Both the position numbers and the translations under genes were made by a program. Below the pieces are notes generated by a model that was not told the origin of the DNA, did no database searches, and saw only the letters and a list, made by a program, of their open reading frames with translations. From Anderseniella sp. (lineage in GTDB: Bacteria; Pseudomonadota; Alphaproteobacteria; Rhizobiales; Aestuariivirgaceae), in the NCBI GenBank assembly GCA_028289645.1, contig JANQOK010000013.1:62001-126000 (forward strand): 64,000 nt of DNA, given 5' to 3'. Below, in pieces: positions 1 to 8,549 of the stretch (positions are counted from its first letter, which is position 1; each line of letters begins with the position of its first letter).

Positions 1-1
1 C

Positions 2-1735
2 CGGCTAGATGTGGAAGTGAAATACGCACAGGTGGTGGAGCAGTTTGATATCGAGGACATACTCGATGAAAAGCTGCAGGCCTTGCCTGACGAGGTGGTT
101 CCGCCGCTTGCATTCCCCATTGAAGTGAACAATCTGACCGTTACAGATGACACCGGAACCACGCTGTTGAGCCGGGCGCGGTTGACAATTACCGCAGGCA
201 CCAGCCTGGCGCTTGTCGGGCAGTCAAACTCCGGCGCAGATGTGCTCGCTGACACCATAGTCCGGCTTTATCTGCCAGACAGTGGCTCGGTGAGCTTCGG
301 TGGTGCTGACCTGATGGACATCGGGGAGAGCGTCATCGGTCGGCGTGTCGGCTATGCTGCCGGTGATATATTCCTACCGCAGGGCAGTCTGCGTGACAGT
401 CTGCTGTATGCCCTTAAACACCAGCCGGTTGAGGAGCGCACCTATGAAGGCCCCGATGCGCTCAGCAGGCAACGTTTTCTCAACGAGGCTGAAATCACTG
501 CCAACAGCAAGCTGGACATCGATGCCGACTGGTTGTTGATCGACAATAACCCTGAAGCCAGCGGAGAAGGCATGGTCATCCATAAGCGCCTCGTGGAGGT
601 GCTGTGTGCGGCCGGCCTTGAAGATGACGTGTTCAATCTCGGATTGCGGGGCAAGGTCGATCCGGACACCAATCCGCACTTTGCAGACAAGATTCTTGCG
701 GCTCGCCACGCCCTGCGGTCGCATATTGACGAAGAGAAGATGTCCGAACTGGTTGAACTGTTTGATCCGGAGCAATTTGCCGTTCAGGCGACAATTGGTG
801 AGAATCTGTTGTTTGGTACCCCGGTCGGGGACGAGTTTGCCGCCCAGAACCTGGCGCAGAACGAGTACTTCCGCTCGGTCTTACGCGACGCCGGCCTTGA
901 GGACATGTTGCTCGCCAAGGGCGTTGAACTGGCCGAGACGACCATAGGCCTGTTTCAGGATCTGCCGCCCGACCATGAATTCTTCAATCAGATCACCTTC
1001 ATGGATGCTGAACGCCTGCCCGAGTATGCGGGCCTTCTGAAACGTGCCAAGCAGGCTGGTGAGACCGCCCTGACGCTGGATGAACGCTACATGCTTATTG
1101 AACTGACGTTCTCCTATGTAGAGCCGCGCCACCGCATGGGGCTGGTCGACGAGGAACTGCAGGATCGGGTTCTGGATGGGCGCAACCGGTTCAAGTCCGG
1201 ATTGCCGGAAACGCTTGCCGGCAGCATCAGTTTCTACGATCCGGAAACCTACAACGTCGCCGCCTCGGTTCAGGATAACCTGTTGATGGGACGTGTGGCG
1301 CATGGCATTGCCCGGGCCCCGCAGCGGGTATTCGAGGTGATGTCGGCGACGCTGAAAGAGATGCAGTTGCGTGACGAGATACTGGACCTGGGCCTGGAGT
1401 TTGACATCGGCTCCGCCGGCAAGCGGTTGAGCTCCGTGCAGCGGCAGAAGCTGGGCCTGGCGCGGGCGTTGATCAAGCAGCCGGACCTGCTTGTCCTGAA
1501 CCGTCCGCTCAGCGCGCTTGATGGTCGTCAGCAAGCCGCAATCCTGAGCGACGTAATGAAATATGTCGCGCGGCAGTCAAACAAGCCTGCCATTGTGTGG
1601 GTTGTTTCGGATGCGGCGCTGGCGTCGGATTTTGATGAGATATGTGTAATGGCAGGTGGTAAGATACTTGAAACGGGCAAGCGAGAAACACTGTTGAAAA
1701 GTGGCGGAGCCTATTCAAAGGTGCTGGCAGAGTAG
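2..1735 (+). CDS. ABC transporter ATP-binding domain, degenerate, truncated at the left window edge
   Basis: The reading frame is open to the first bases of the window, so the true start and probably a membrane domain lie upstream; the first start codon inside is a GTG at 11. About 574 residues are visible. They have the outline of an ABC nucleotide-binding domain but with key residues missing: the Walker A region (about residue 75) reads GQSNSGAD without the lysine, and near the C terminus an LSSVQ signature is followed by LLVLNRPLSALD, where the usual Asp-Glu of Walker B is Asn-Arg. Roughly 300 extra residues sit between the Q-loop region and the signature, and they carry two further copies of a Q-loop-like NLLFG/NLLMG motif. 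ATP hydrolysis by this domain is therefore doubtful. The gene lies 32 bp before a cyclic-nucleotide-binding protein, which suggests a joint, perhaps regulatory, role. The transported substrate is unknown. Confidence 0.75.
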   Translation, partial: RLDVEVKYAQVVEQFDIEDILDEKLQALPDEVVPPLAFPIEVNNLTVTDDTGTTLLSRARLTITAGTSLALVGQSNSGADVLADTIVRLYLPDSGSVSFGGADLMDIGESVIGRRVGYAAGDIFLPQGSLRDSLLYALKHQPVEERTYEGPDALSRQRFLNEAEITANSKLDIDADWLLIDNNPEASGEGMVIHKRLVEVLCAAGLEDDVFNLGLRGKVDPDTNPHFADKILAARHALRSHIDEEKMSELVELFDPEQFAVQATIGENLLFGTPVGDEFAAQNLAQNEYFRSVLRDAGLEDMLLAKGVELAETTIGLFQDLPPDHEFFNQITFMDAERLPEYAGLLKRAKQAGETALTLDERYMLIELTFSYVEPRHRMGLVDEELQDRVLDGRNRFKSGLPETLAGSISFYDPETYNVAASVQDNLLMGRVAHGIARAPQRVFEVMSATLKEMQLRDEILDLGLEFDIGSAGKRLSSVQRQKLGLARALIKQPDLLVLNRPLSALDGRQQAAILSDVMKYVARQSNKPAIVWVVSDAALASDFDEICVMAGGKILETGKRETLLKSGGAYSKVLAE

Positions 1736-1767
1736 CAGCAGCGATCTGCGCCAAACGGGAGAAAACA

Positions 1768-2232
1768 ATGGCGCTCAATGAAGAAGTGGAAATGCTTGGC
1801 AACGTGTCTCTGTTTGCCGGGCTGCAACCCAGCCAGTTGAAGTTGCTGGCCTTTACGTCACAACGCCTGACTTTCACGGAAGGCGATATGCTGTTCCACC
1901 AGAATGATTCCGGCGATGCGGCTTATGTGGTGCTGTGCGGGGACGCAGAGGTCATTGTCGAGATCGATGGCAGCGATGTGGTTGTGGCGACACTCGGAAA
2001 GAATGCGATTATCGGCGAAATTGCGATTTTGTGCGACGTGCCGCGTACGGCAAGTGTGAGAGCTGCCACCCGCCTGGAAACACTGTGTATCGAAAAGGAG
2101 CAGCTGCTCAAGCTGCTGCAGGAGTTTCCCTCCATGGCCATCGACCTGATGAAAGTGCTGGCCGAGCGCCTGGCTGCAACGACGGCGGACTTGTCTGCGG
2201 CGCGGTCCGAACTCAACAAACTGTCCAACTGA
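1768..2232 (+). CDS. Cyclic nucleotide-binding domain protein
   Basis: A 154-residue soluble protein consisting almost entirely of one Crp-type cNMP-binding beta-barrel. The phosphate-binding cassette is recognisable around residues 83-97 (GEIAILCD followed by PRTASV), including the Gly-Glu pair and the Arg that contacts the cyclic phosphate in this family. There is no helix-turn-helix after the barrel, so it is not a Crp/Fnr transcription factor. The last 25 residues look like a short amphipathic helix. The ATG at 1768 follows a GGGAG ribosome-binding site. It directly follows the degenerate ABC protein and precedes the flavin monooxygenase by 13 bp. It is probably a sensor or regulatory subunit for its neighbour; the ligand is not known. 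Confidence 0.8.
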   Translation: MALNEEVEMLGNVSLFAGLQPSQLKLLAFTSQRLTFTEGDMLFHQNDSGDAAYVVLCGDAEVIVEIDGSDVVVATLGKNAIIGEIAILCDVPRTASVRAATRLETLCIEKEQLLKLLQEFPSMAIDLMKVLAERLAATTADLSAARSELNKLSN

Positions 2233-2245
2233 CAAGCGGTTCGGT

Positions 2246-3385
2246 ATGCGGGTCTCCATCGCAGGGGCTGGTCCGGCCGGGTTGTACGCCGCCATCCTGA
2301 TCCGGCGGGTGCGGCCGGACATCGACATATCCGTGTTCGAGCAGAATCCGAAAGATGCGACTTTTGGATTTGGCGTGGTGTTTTCCGACCAGGCGCTGGG
2401 GTTCCTGCGCGAGGACGACCCGGAAACCGCAGCGCTGATCGAGCCGCACATGCAGCGCTGGACCGACATTGCCGTGGTGCACAAGAACAAGCGCATCGCC
2501 ATTGACGGCGTCGGGTTTTCGGCCATTGGACGTCTGGACCTGCTCAGGCTGTTGCAGCAGCGTGCCGCGCAACTGGGGATAAATCCGGTCTACAACTCCC
2601 GTATCGAGGTCACCGACGCGCTTGGCCCGGCGGACCTGATCATCGGGGCCGACGGTCTCAACTCGATGGTCAGGACATCCGCGCCGGAGGAATTTGGCGA
2701 GCATATCGAGACACTGTCCAACCGGTTCATCTGGTATGGGGCGGATTGCGAGTTCGATGCCCTTACCCAGAGCTTTGTCGAGACCCGGCTGGGCAGCTTC
2801 AATGCCCACCATTACCGTTATCAGGCAGGCCGCAGTACGTTCATCATCGAAACCACCGACGCAATCTGGCGTCAGGGCGGGTTCGCCGGTCTAGACGCAG
2901 CGCAAACGAAAAGCGTCTGTGAAGACCTGTTTGGCGATGTTCTGGGCAAGGCACGGCTTATAGACAACAACTCCGTCTGGCGGCAGTTCCCCAACCTTCG
3001 GTGTGAACGCTACCACTCGGGCAACAAGGTCCTGGTGGGGGACGCCCTGCATACGGCGCATTTTTCGATCGGTTCGGGTACCAGGCTGGCCCTGGAAGAT
3101 GTGATCGCGCTGGTTGACGCACTGAAAGCCAGTGACTGGGACATTGCCACCGCATTGCCGGCTTTCCAGCAAGCCCGCCAACCGGCCTTGCAGAAAATCG
3201 TCGATGCGGCAACGAGATCGGCCCGCTGGTATGAGGCGTTTGACCGGCATATGTCGCTTGAGCCGTGGCCGTTTGCCCTGGCTTACATTAGGCGCGCCGG
3301 CCGGCTGGATGCTGAAAAGCTGCGTCGTTTCGCACCGGGGTTCACGGCGCAACTTGAAGCGCACGGCGTTTCGCTGTCTATTTGA
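2246..3385 (+). CDS. FAD-dependent aryl-CoA monooxygenase (salicylyl-CoA 5-hydroxylase-like)
   Basis: A 379-residue class A flavoprotein hydroxylase. The N terminus has the FAD dinucleotide motif GAGPAG (residues 7-12). Further on are TFGFGVVFSD and, near residue 265, VGDALHTAHFSIGSGT, the form of the second FAD motif that I associate with the 2-aminobenzoyl-CoA monooxygenase and salicylyl-CoA 5-hydroxylase group rather than with hydroxylases of free acids. It lacks the Old-Yellow-Enzyme-like half found in the long bifunctional members. The next gene is a gentisate 1,2-dioxygenase, so hydroxylation of salicylyl-CoA to gentisyl-CoA is the most economical reading. A free-acid substrate such as 3-hydroxybenzoate remains possible. 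No CoA ligase or gentisyl-CoA thioesterase is next to it. Confidence 0.7.
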   Translation: MRVSIAGAGPAGLYAAILIRRVRPDIDISVFEQNPKDATFGFGVVFSDQALGFLREDDPETAALIEPHMQRWTDIAVVHKNKRIAIDGVGFSAIGRLDLLRLLQQRAAQLGINPVYNSRIEVTDALGPADLIIGADGLNSMVRTSAPEEFGEHIETLSNRFIWYGADCEFDALTQSFVETRLGSFNAHHYRYQAGRSTFIIETTDAIWRQGGFAGLDAAQTKSVCEDLFGDVLGKARLIDNNSVWRQFPNLRCERYHSGNKVLVGDALHTAHFSIGSGTRLALEDVIALVDALKASDWDIATALPAFQQARQPALQKIVDAATRSARWYEAFDRHMSLEPWPFALAYIRRAGRLDAEKLRRFAPGFTAQLEAHGVSLSI

Positions 3386-3419
3386 TGCAGCAACCTAATC
3401 CATCGAAGTGAGTTTGACC

Positions 3420-4466
3420 ATGACCCAGGCATCGGCTGCAAACACCGCTCAGCGTGAAGCATTCTACAAGGCCATTGAACCGGAAAGCATGACAGCGCTG
3501 TGGTCCGTTATGGGCGCCATCATCACGCCGGAACCCAAAAGCGAATGCGTGCCGTTCATGTGGCAGTACGACAAGGTGCGCTCGAGGCTGCTGGAGGCCG
3601 GTGACCTGATCACGGCGAAGGAGGCTGAACGCCGGGTGCTGATCCTGGAAAACCCCGGATTGAAGGGCACGTCGAAATGCACCACGTCGCTGTACTGCGG
3701 CGTGCAACTCGTCATGCCCGGCGAAGTGGCGCCAGCGCACAGACACACCCAGTCGGCATTGCGGTTTGTACTGGAGGCATCGGGCGGTCATACCGCGGTC
3801 GGCGGTGAGAAGACCGAAATGCATTACGGTGATTTCGTCATCACGCCGAACTGGGAATGGCATGATCACGGCAATGACAGCGCCGACCCGGTGTTCTGGC
3901 TCGACGGTCTAGATATCCCGCTGGTGCAGTTTCTGGATGCGTCATTTGCGGAAGGGTTCGGCGAGGATCAGCAGCCGATCAGCAAGCAGCAGGGAGACTC
4001 GAATGCCCGCTATGGCGCGAACATGCTGCCGCTGGGCTATGAGAAAGTGACGCCGACATCGCCGATCTTCAATTACCCGTATGAACGTTCGCGAGAAGCG
4101 CTTGAACAGATGAAGCGGCAGGAAGAGTGGGATCCCTGTCACGGCCTGAAGATGCGCTATGTCAATCCGGTCGACGGTGGCTGGGCCATGCCTACCATCG
4201 GCACCTGCCTGCAGTTGCTGCCGAAAGGGTTCAACTCGCAAGCCTACCGGTCAACCGATGCGACGGTGTTCGTCGGCGTGGAGGGCACCGGACGACTCAT
4301 CGTGGACGGCGAAACTTACAACTGGTCGCCGCGCGACGTTGTCGTGGTGCCGTCCTGGCGCGAGGTTGTGCACGAAACGTCCGAAGATGCTGTGCTGTTC
4401 AGCTATTCCGACCGCCCGGTGCAGGAGAAATGCGGCCTGTGGCGCGAACGCCGCGGAAACAACTAG
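3420..4466 (+). CDS. Gentisate 1,2-dioxygenase
   Basis: A 348-residue bicupin ring-cleavage dioxygenase that opens gentisate to maleylpyruvate using Fe(II). The first cupin carries the iron-binding PAHRHTQSALRF motif (H107 and H109), and H148 lies in a WEWHDH segment, as expected in the family. The second, metal-free cupin is about residues 250-340. I chose the ATG at 3420, which has a purine-rich stretch in front of it, over a GTG at 3408 in the same frame. It lies 34 bp after the flavin hydroxylase and is presumably cotranscribed with it. Maleylpyruvate isomerase and fumarylpyruvate hydrolase are not adjacent; three GST-like proteins elsewhere in the window could include an isomerase, but nothing ties them to this pathway. 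Confidence 0.88.
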   Translation: MTQASAANTAQREAFYKAIEPESMTALWSVMGAIITPEPKSECVPFMWQYDKVRSRLLEAGDLITAKEAERRVLILENPGLKGTSKCTTSLYCGVQLVMPGEVAPAHRHTQSALRFVLEASGGHTAVGGEKTEMHYGDFVITPNWEWHDHGNDSADPVFWLDGLDIPLVQFLDASFAEGFGEDQQPISKQQGDSNARYGANMLPLGYEKVTPTSPIFNYPYERSREALEQMKRQEEWDPCHGLKMRYVNPVDGGWAMPTIGTCLQLLPKGFNSQAYRSTDATVFVGVEGTGRLIVDGETYNWSPRDVVVVPSWREVVHETSEDAVLFSYSDRPVQEKCGLWRERRGNN

Positions 4467-4698
4467 GTCCCCTTGCATGAAACCAGTTTTCCGCCGAACC
4501 GGTCGAGTATGGCAAGGCACCGGTTTAGCCGGTCCGGTTCAACAAGCTTACCGGCAAGCCGATCAGTTACCCGGCAGATCGACAGTGTTCCAGAACTGTT
4601 GATGCGCCATGCTGTTTGCCCGATCCAGTATTGTTCATCTGCGTCGGTCGTGACAGCATGACAGTCTGTTTTGTCAAACAGCGAATCTCGGGGAAACG

Positions 4699-5043
4699 AT
4701 GAACAAGCAACTCGATTTAATTTATCTCTACTCGACGCCACATGGTCGCATCAGCAGGCTGCAGTGGTGGATCGGTCTGGGTGTCCTGTTTGTCATCTTT
4801 CTGTTGAGTGACTTCCTGTTGGGAAAGGAAGGCTTGATACCGGTGCTTATGGGCATAGCTATCTGGTTTGCCGGCATCATGATGCATATCAAGCGTTGCC
4901 ATGACCGGGGCAAGTCGGGCTGGTGGTGCCTGCTGCTGTTTATTCCGATTATAGGTTTTATCTGGGCGGTGATTGATCTCGGTATTTTGCCTGGAAACAT
5001 TGGAGCCAATGACTACGGGCCGGACCCGCTGGAAACCGCATAA
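4699..5043 (+). CDS. DUF805 family inner-membrane protein
   Basis: A 114-residue membrane protein with the DUF805 layout: an N-terminal segment with the GRISRLQWW sequence, then about three or four hydrophobic helices (roughly residues 23-40, 46-62 and 75-95) separated by a basic loop reading KRCHDRGKSGWW, and a short tail with NDYGPDP. All of these are family hallmarks. The function of DUF805 proteins is not established. It stands alone, with 232 bp before it and 120 bp after it, so it is probably a single-gene transcript. Confidence 0.85.
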   Translation: MNKQLDLIYLYSTPHGRISRLQWWIGLGVLFVIFLLSDFLLGKEGLIPVLMGIAIWFAGIMMHIKRCHDRGKSGWWCLLLFIPIIGFIWAVIDLGILPGNIGANDYGPDPLETA

Positions 5044-5101
5044 CTTCTGCAACTGCCTGGTCTGACCTGTCGGCATGGTGCGCGCGGCATCTGAGCCGCA
5101 C

Positions 5102-5142
5102 TTGACTTTGGACGTCGTTTCATTGTTAATTTAACGTACGTT
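5102..5142 (+). promoter_or_regulatory. Promoter and TetR-type operator in front of the leucine operon
   Basis: TTGACT at 5102-5107 and GTTAAT at 5125-5130 form a plausible sigma-70 promoter with a 17-bp spacer. Immediately downstream, at 5133-5142, is the perfect 10-bp palindrome AACGTACGTT, in an AT-rich surround that ends just before the AAAGAGG ribosome-binding site of the tetR gene. This position suits an autorepressor site for the TetR protein encoded next. The palindrome is read directly; its role is inferred. Confidence 0.55.
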
Positions 5143-5163
5143 CATTTAATTAAAGAGGTTGCA

Positions 5164-5787
5164 ATGGCACGCACCACCGGCAGCATCGGTGTTGAGACAG
5201 CCGAGCGGATTCGCGCAGCGGCTGAACAACTGTTTGCCGCGCGTGGCTTTGCCGCGGTTTCCATGCGAGAAATTGCCGGGGCAGTGGGGGTGCAGGCGGC
5301 GGCGCTTTACAATCATTTTTCCAACAAGCAGGCGTTGCTGGAAGACCTGCTGGTCACGCATATGGACAGCCTGATCGCAGCCTGGAAATCCGAGGCCGCC
5401 GCAGATGAGACCGCCGGCAAGACGCTGGAGCGGTTTGCGCGGTTTCACATTCGCTACCACGTGGAGCGGTCCGATGCGGTGTTCATCTCGTACATGGAGC
5501 TTCGCAACCTGGAGCCGGAGAACTTCCGGCGGGTCGAGAGCCTGCGCAAAACCTATGAGGGTTTTGTTGTCGACATTCTCGAAGCCGGACGCGCCAGCGG
5601 CGAGTTTGAGCTGACCGACACGCGGATCACCGCCATGGCCATCATCGCCATGCTGACAGGGGTCAATACCTGGTACCGGTCGCGCGGGCGGCTGTCGCTG
5701 TCCGAAATCGAGGACATTTACACGACGATGGTGTTGCGCAGCGCCGGCGCGCAGCAGAAGGAGGCATCATGTTTGGCAGCGGAATGA
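5164..5787 (+). CDS. TetR/AcrR family regulator of the leucine operon
   Basis: A 207-residue TetR-family repressor. The helix-turn-helix occupies about residues 10-55, with [21 protein letters not shown] being the typical recognition segment; the remaining residues form the all-helical ligand domain. The gene starts the operon and overlaps the isovaleryl-CoA dehydrogenase gene by 19 bp, so it is cotranscribed with its likely targets. By analogy with other TetR regulators of branched-chain and acyl-CoA catabolism the inducer is probably an acyl-CoA, but the sequence does not identify it. A palindrome suitable for autoregulation lies 22 bp upstream of the start. Confidence 0.87.
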   Translation: MARTTGSIGVETAERIRAAAEQLFAARGFAAVSMREIAGAVGVQAAALYNHFSNKQALLEDLLVTHMDSLIAAWKSEAAADETAGKTLERFARFHIRYHVERSDAVFISYMELRNLEPENFRRVESLRKTYEGFVVDILEAGRASGEFELTDTRITAMAIIAMLTGVNTWYRSRGRLSLSEIEDIYTTMVLRSAGAQQKEASCLAAE

Positions 5788-6932
5788 ATTTCGGTCTTGG
5801 CGAGGACGTCGATGCGCTTCGCGACATGGTGCAACGCTGGGCAGGCGACAACCTTGCTCCGCGTGCGGCCGATATTGACGAGAGCAATGAAGCACCTGAA
5901 GACCTGTGGCCGCAAATGGGTGAATTGGGCCTGCTGGGCATTACCGCCGATCCGGATTTTGGCGGCAGTGGCATGGGATACCTGGCGCACGTGGTCGCAA
6001 TGGAGGAAATCAGCCGGGCGTCAGCGTCGGTGGGCCTGAGTTATGGCGCTCACTCCAATCTGTGCGTGAACCAGATCAATCGCTGGGGCAGCGAGGACCA
6101 GAAAAACAGGTATCTTCCCAAGCTGTGTTCAGGTGAGCACTTCGGCGCGCTGGCGATGTCGGAACCCGGCTCCGGCTCCGACGTGGTATCGATGAAACTG
6201 CGCGCGGAGAAGCGCAATGACCGCTTTATCCTCAACGGCAACAAGATGTGGATCACCAACGGGCCCGATGCTGAAACCCTGGTGGTCTACGCCAAGACCG
6301 ATGCGGACGCGGGGCCCAAGGGCATTACCGCATTCCTGATTGAAAAATCCATGACGGGGTTTTCCACGGCCCAGAAACTCGACAAGCTCGGCATGCGCGG
6401 TTCCAACACCTGCGAACTGGTGTTTGAAGATTGCGAGGTTCCTTATGAGAACGTGCTGGGGGAGGAAGGCCAGGGTGTGAAAATACTCATGTCGGGCCTC
6501 GACTATGAGCGCGTCGTGCTGGCCGGCGGGCCGCTGGGGATCATGGCTGCCTGCATGGATGTGGTGGTGCCCTACAGTCACGAGCGCAAACAGTTCGGCA
6601 AGTCCATTGGCGAGTTTCAGCTGATGCAGGGCAAGCTGGCCGACATGTACACCACCATGAATGCCTGCCGCGCCTATGTGTATTCGGTAGCAGCCGCGTG
6701 TGACCGCGGCGAGACGACACGCAAGGATGCGGCGGGGTGCATTCTCTACGCAGCCGAAAAGGCAACCTGGTGTGCGCTCGAAGCCATCCAGGCGCTCGGC
6801 GGCAACGGCTATATCAATGAATACCCGACCGGGCGCCTGCTGCGCGACGCCAAGCTGTATGAGATCGGCGCCGGCACATCTGAAATCCGGCGCATGCTGA
6901 TCGGGCGCGAAATGTTCGAGGAAACTGCGTAA
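5769..6932 (+). CDS. ivd: Isovaleryl-CoA dehydrogenase
   Basis: A 387-residue acyl-CoA dehydrogenase that oxidises isovaleryl-CoA to 3-methylcrotonyl-CoA in leucine degradation, passing electrons to ETF. The family signatures are visible: [11 protein letters not shown] in the middle domain and the C-terminal [13 protein letters not shown] and [10 protein letters not shown] motifs. The catalytic base is in [15 protein letters not shown] (E247), the position used by isovaleryl-CoA dehydrogenases, whereas most other acyl-CoA dehydrogenases use a Glu near residue 370. Here that later position is the Gly in EIGAGTSE. The two carboxylase subunits immediately downstream confirm the assignment. The next gene starts within its stop codon. 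Confidence 0.93.
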   Translation: MFGSGMNFGLGEDVDALRDMVQRWAGDNLAPRAADIDESNEAPEDLWPQMGELGLLGITADPDFGGSGMGYLAHVVAMEEISRASASVGLSYGAHSNLCVNQINRWGSEDQKNRYLPKLCSGEHFGALAMSEPGSGSDVVSMKLRAEKRNDRFILNGNKMWITNGPDAETLVVYAKTDADAGPKGITAFLIEKSMTGFSTAQKLDKLGMRGSNTCELVFEDCEVPYENVLGEEGQGVKILMSGLDYERVVLAGGPLGIMAACMDVVVPYSHERKQFGKSIGEFQLMQGKLADMYTTMNACRAYVYSVAAACDRGETTRKDAAGCILYAAEKATWCALEAIQALGGNGYINEYPTGRLLRDAKLYEIGAGTSEIRRMLIGREMFEETA

Positions 6933-8539
6933 TGGCTATCCTGAGGCCGTCGGCCCCGACTCGCGGCGAGATTTATGACGGCAACCGCAAGGCGATGCTC
7001 GAGGCTCTGGCGGTCATTGAAGATGCCGTCAAGGTGGCGCTCGATGGCGGCGGCGATGCGGCGCGCGAAAGACACGTGTCGCGCGGCAAGATTCTGCCGC
7101 GCGAGCGGGTGGCGAGACTGCTCGATCCGGGTTCGCCGTTTCTGGAGGTGGGCGCGACGGCGGCCCATGCCATGTATGACGGCGCCGCGCCCTGCGCCGG
7201 CATGATTGCCGGTGTCGGCCGCGTCGAGGGCCGCGAAGTGATGATTGTCGCGAACGATGCCACGGTTAAGGGCGGAACCTACTACCCGCTCACCGTGAAG
7301 AAGCATCTGCGGGCGCAGGAAATCGCCCAGGCCAGTCATCTGCCCTGTATCTACCTGGTGGACTCCGGCGGCGCCAATCTGCCCAACCAGGACGAAGTTT
7401 TTCCCGATCGTGACCATTTCGGGCGCATCTTTTTCAACCAGGCCAACATGTCGGCCCGCGGCATTGCCCAGATCGCGGTGGTCATGGGCTCATGCACGGC
7501 GGGTGGTGCATACGTGCCGGCGATGTCGGACGAGTCGATTATCGTCAAGGAACAGGGCACTATTTTTCTGGCTGGTCCGCCCCTGGTAAAAGCAGCCACC
7601 GGGGAAGTAGTGACGGCCGAAGACCTCGGCGGCGCAGATGTGCATACTCGGTTGTCCGGCGTGGCAGACCACATGGCCATGGACGATGCCCATGCGCTCG
7701 AGCTTGCGCGCCGCGCCATTGCCAACCTCAACTGGAATAAGCAGGTGTCGGTCAGGCTGCAGAAGCCGGAAGACCCGCTTTATGATCCCGACGAACTGAT
7801 GGGAGTGGTGCCGGGGGACCTGAAGACCCCTTATGACATCCGTGAAGTTCTGGCGCGGATCGTCGACGGATCACGGTTTGACGAGTTCAAGGCGCGCTAC
7901 GGGCCGACGCTGGTAACAGGCTTCGCCCACATCCACGGCATTCCGTGCGGCATCATCGCCAACAATGGTGTCTTGTTTTCAGAAAGTGCCACCAAGGGTG
8001 CCCATTTTGTCGAATTGTGCTCGCAGCGGCGGATCCCGCTGGTGTTCCTGCAGAACATCACCGGCTTCATGGTGGGCCGCTCATATGAGGCCGGCGGGAT
8101 TGCCAAGGACGGCGCCAAGCTGGTGACTGCGGTGTCAACCACTTCGGTGCCAAAGGTGACAATGATGGTTGGCGGGTCCTTCGGGGCCGGCAATTACGGC
8201 ATGTCGGGGCGTGCCTATGATCCGCGTTTCCTGTGGTCGTGGCCGAACAGCCGGATTTCGGTGATGGGCGGTGAGCAGGCCGCCGGCGTGCTGGCCACGG
8301 TCAGGCGCGACGGCATCGAGCGCAAGGGTGGTCAATGGTCGGACGAGGAAGAAGCGGCGTTCCGCAAGCCCATTGCGGAACAGTTCGAACACCAGGGACA
8401 TCCGCTTTATGCCTCGGCGCGGCTCTGGGACGACGGGGTCGTCGACCCGCGCCGGACGCGTGACGTGCTCGGCCTGTCGCTGTCTGCAGCGCTCAATGCA
8501 CCAATTGAAGAGACCCGCTTCGGCGTGTTCAGGATGTGA
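6932..8539 (+). CDS. Methylcrotonoyl-CoA carboxylase, carboxyltransferase (beta) subunit
   Basis: A 535-residue carboxyltransferase of the acyl-CoA carboxylase family. It transfers the carboxyl group from biotin to 3-methylcrotonyl-CoA, giving 3-methylglutaconyl-CoA. Two crotonase-like halves are apparent. Oxyanion-hole glycines lie in [15 protein letters not shown] (first half) and in [21 protein letters not shown] (second half), the latter being typical of the methylcrotonyl-CoA and geranyl-CoA type. The length agrees with MCC beta subunits. It shares one base with the ivd stop codon and is followed after 10 bp by the biotin-carrying alpha subunit, so the gene order is that of a classical liu cluster. 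Confidence 0.92.
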   Translation: MAILRPSAPTRGEIYDGNRKAMLEALAVIEDAVKVALDGGGDAARERHVSRGKILPRERVARLLDPGSPFLEVGATAAHAMYDGAAPCAGMIAGVGRVEGREVMIVANDATVKGGTYYPLTVKKHLRAQEIAQASHLPCIYLVDSGGANLPNQDEVFPDRDHFGRIFFNQANMSARGIAQIAVVMGSCTAGGAYVPAMSDESIIVKEQGTIFLAGPPLVKAATGEVVTAEDLGGADVHTRLSGVADHMAMDDAHALELARRAIANLNWNKQVSVRLQKPEDPLYDPDELMGVVPGDLKTPYDIREVLARIVDGSRFDEFKARYGPTLVTGFAHIHGIPCGIIANNGVLFSESATKGAHFVELCSQRRIPLVFLQNITGFMVGRSYEAGGIAKDGAKLVTAVSTTSVPKVTMMVGGSFGAGNYGMSGRAYDPRFLWSWPNSRISVMGGEQAAGVLATVRRDGIERKGGQWSDEEEAAFRKPIAEQFEHQGHPLYASARLWDDGVVDPRRTRDVLGLSLSAALNAPIEETRFGVFRM

Positions 8540-8549
8540 GGACGGACAG

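Noticed and set aside
4463-4741. A 92-residue minus-strand frame between the gentisate dioxygenase and DUF805 genes
   Set aside because: It is somewhat protein-like and shares CTAG with the dioxygenase stop, but its only ATG lies inside the DUF805 coding sequence, it has no ribosome-binding site and I recognise no family.
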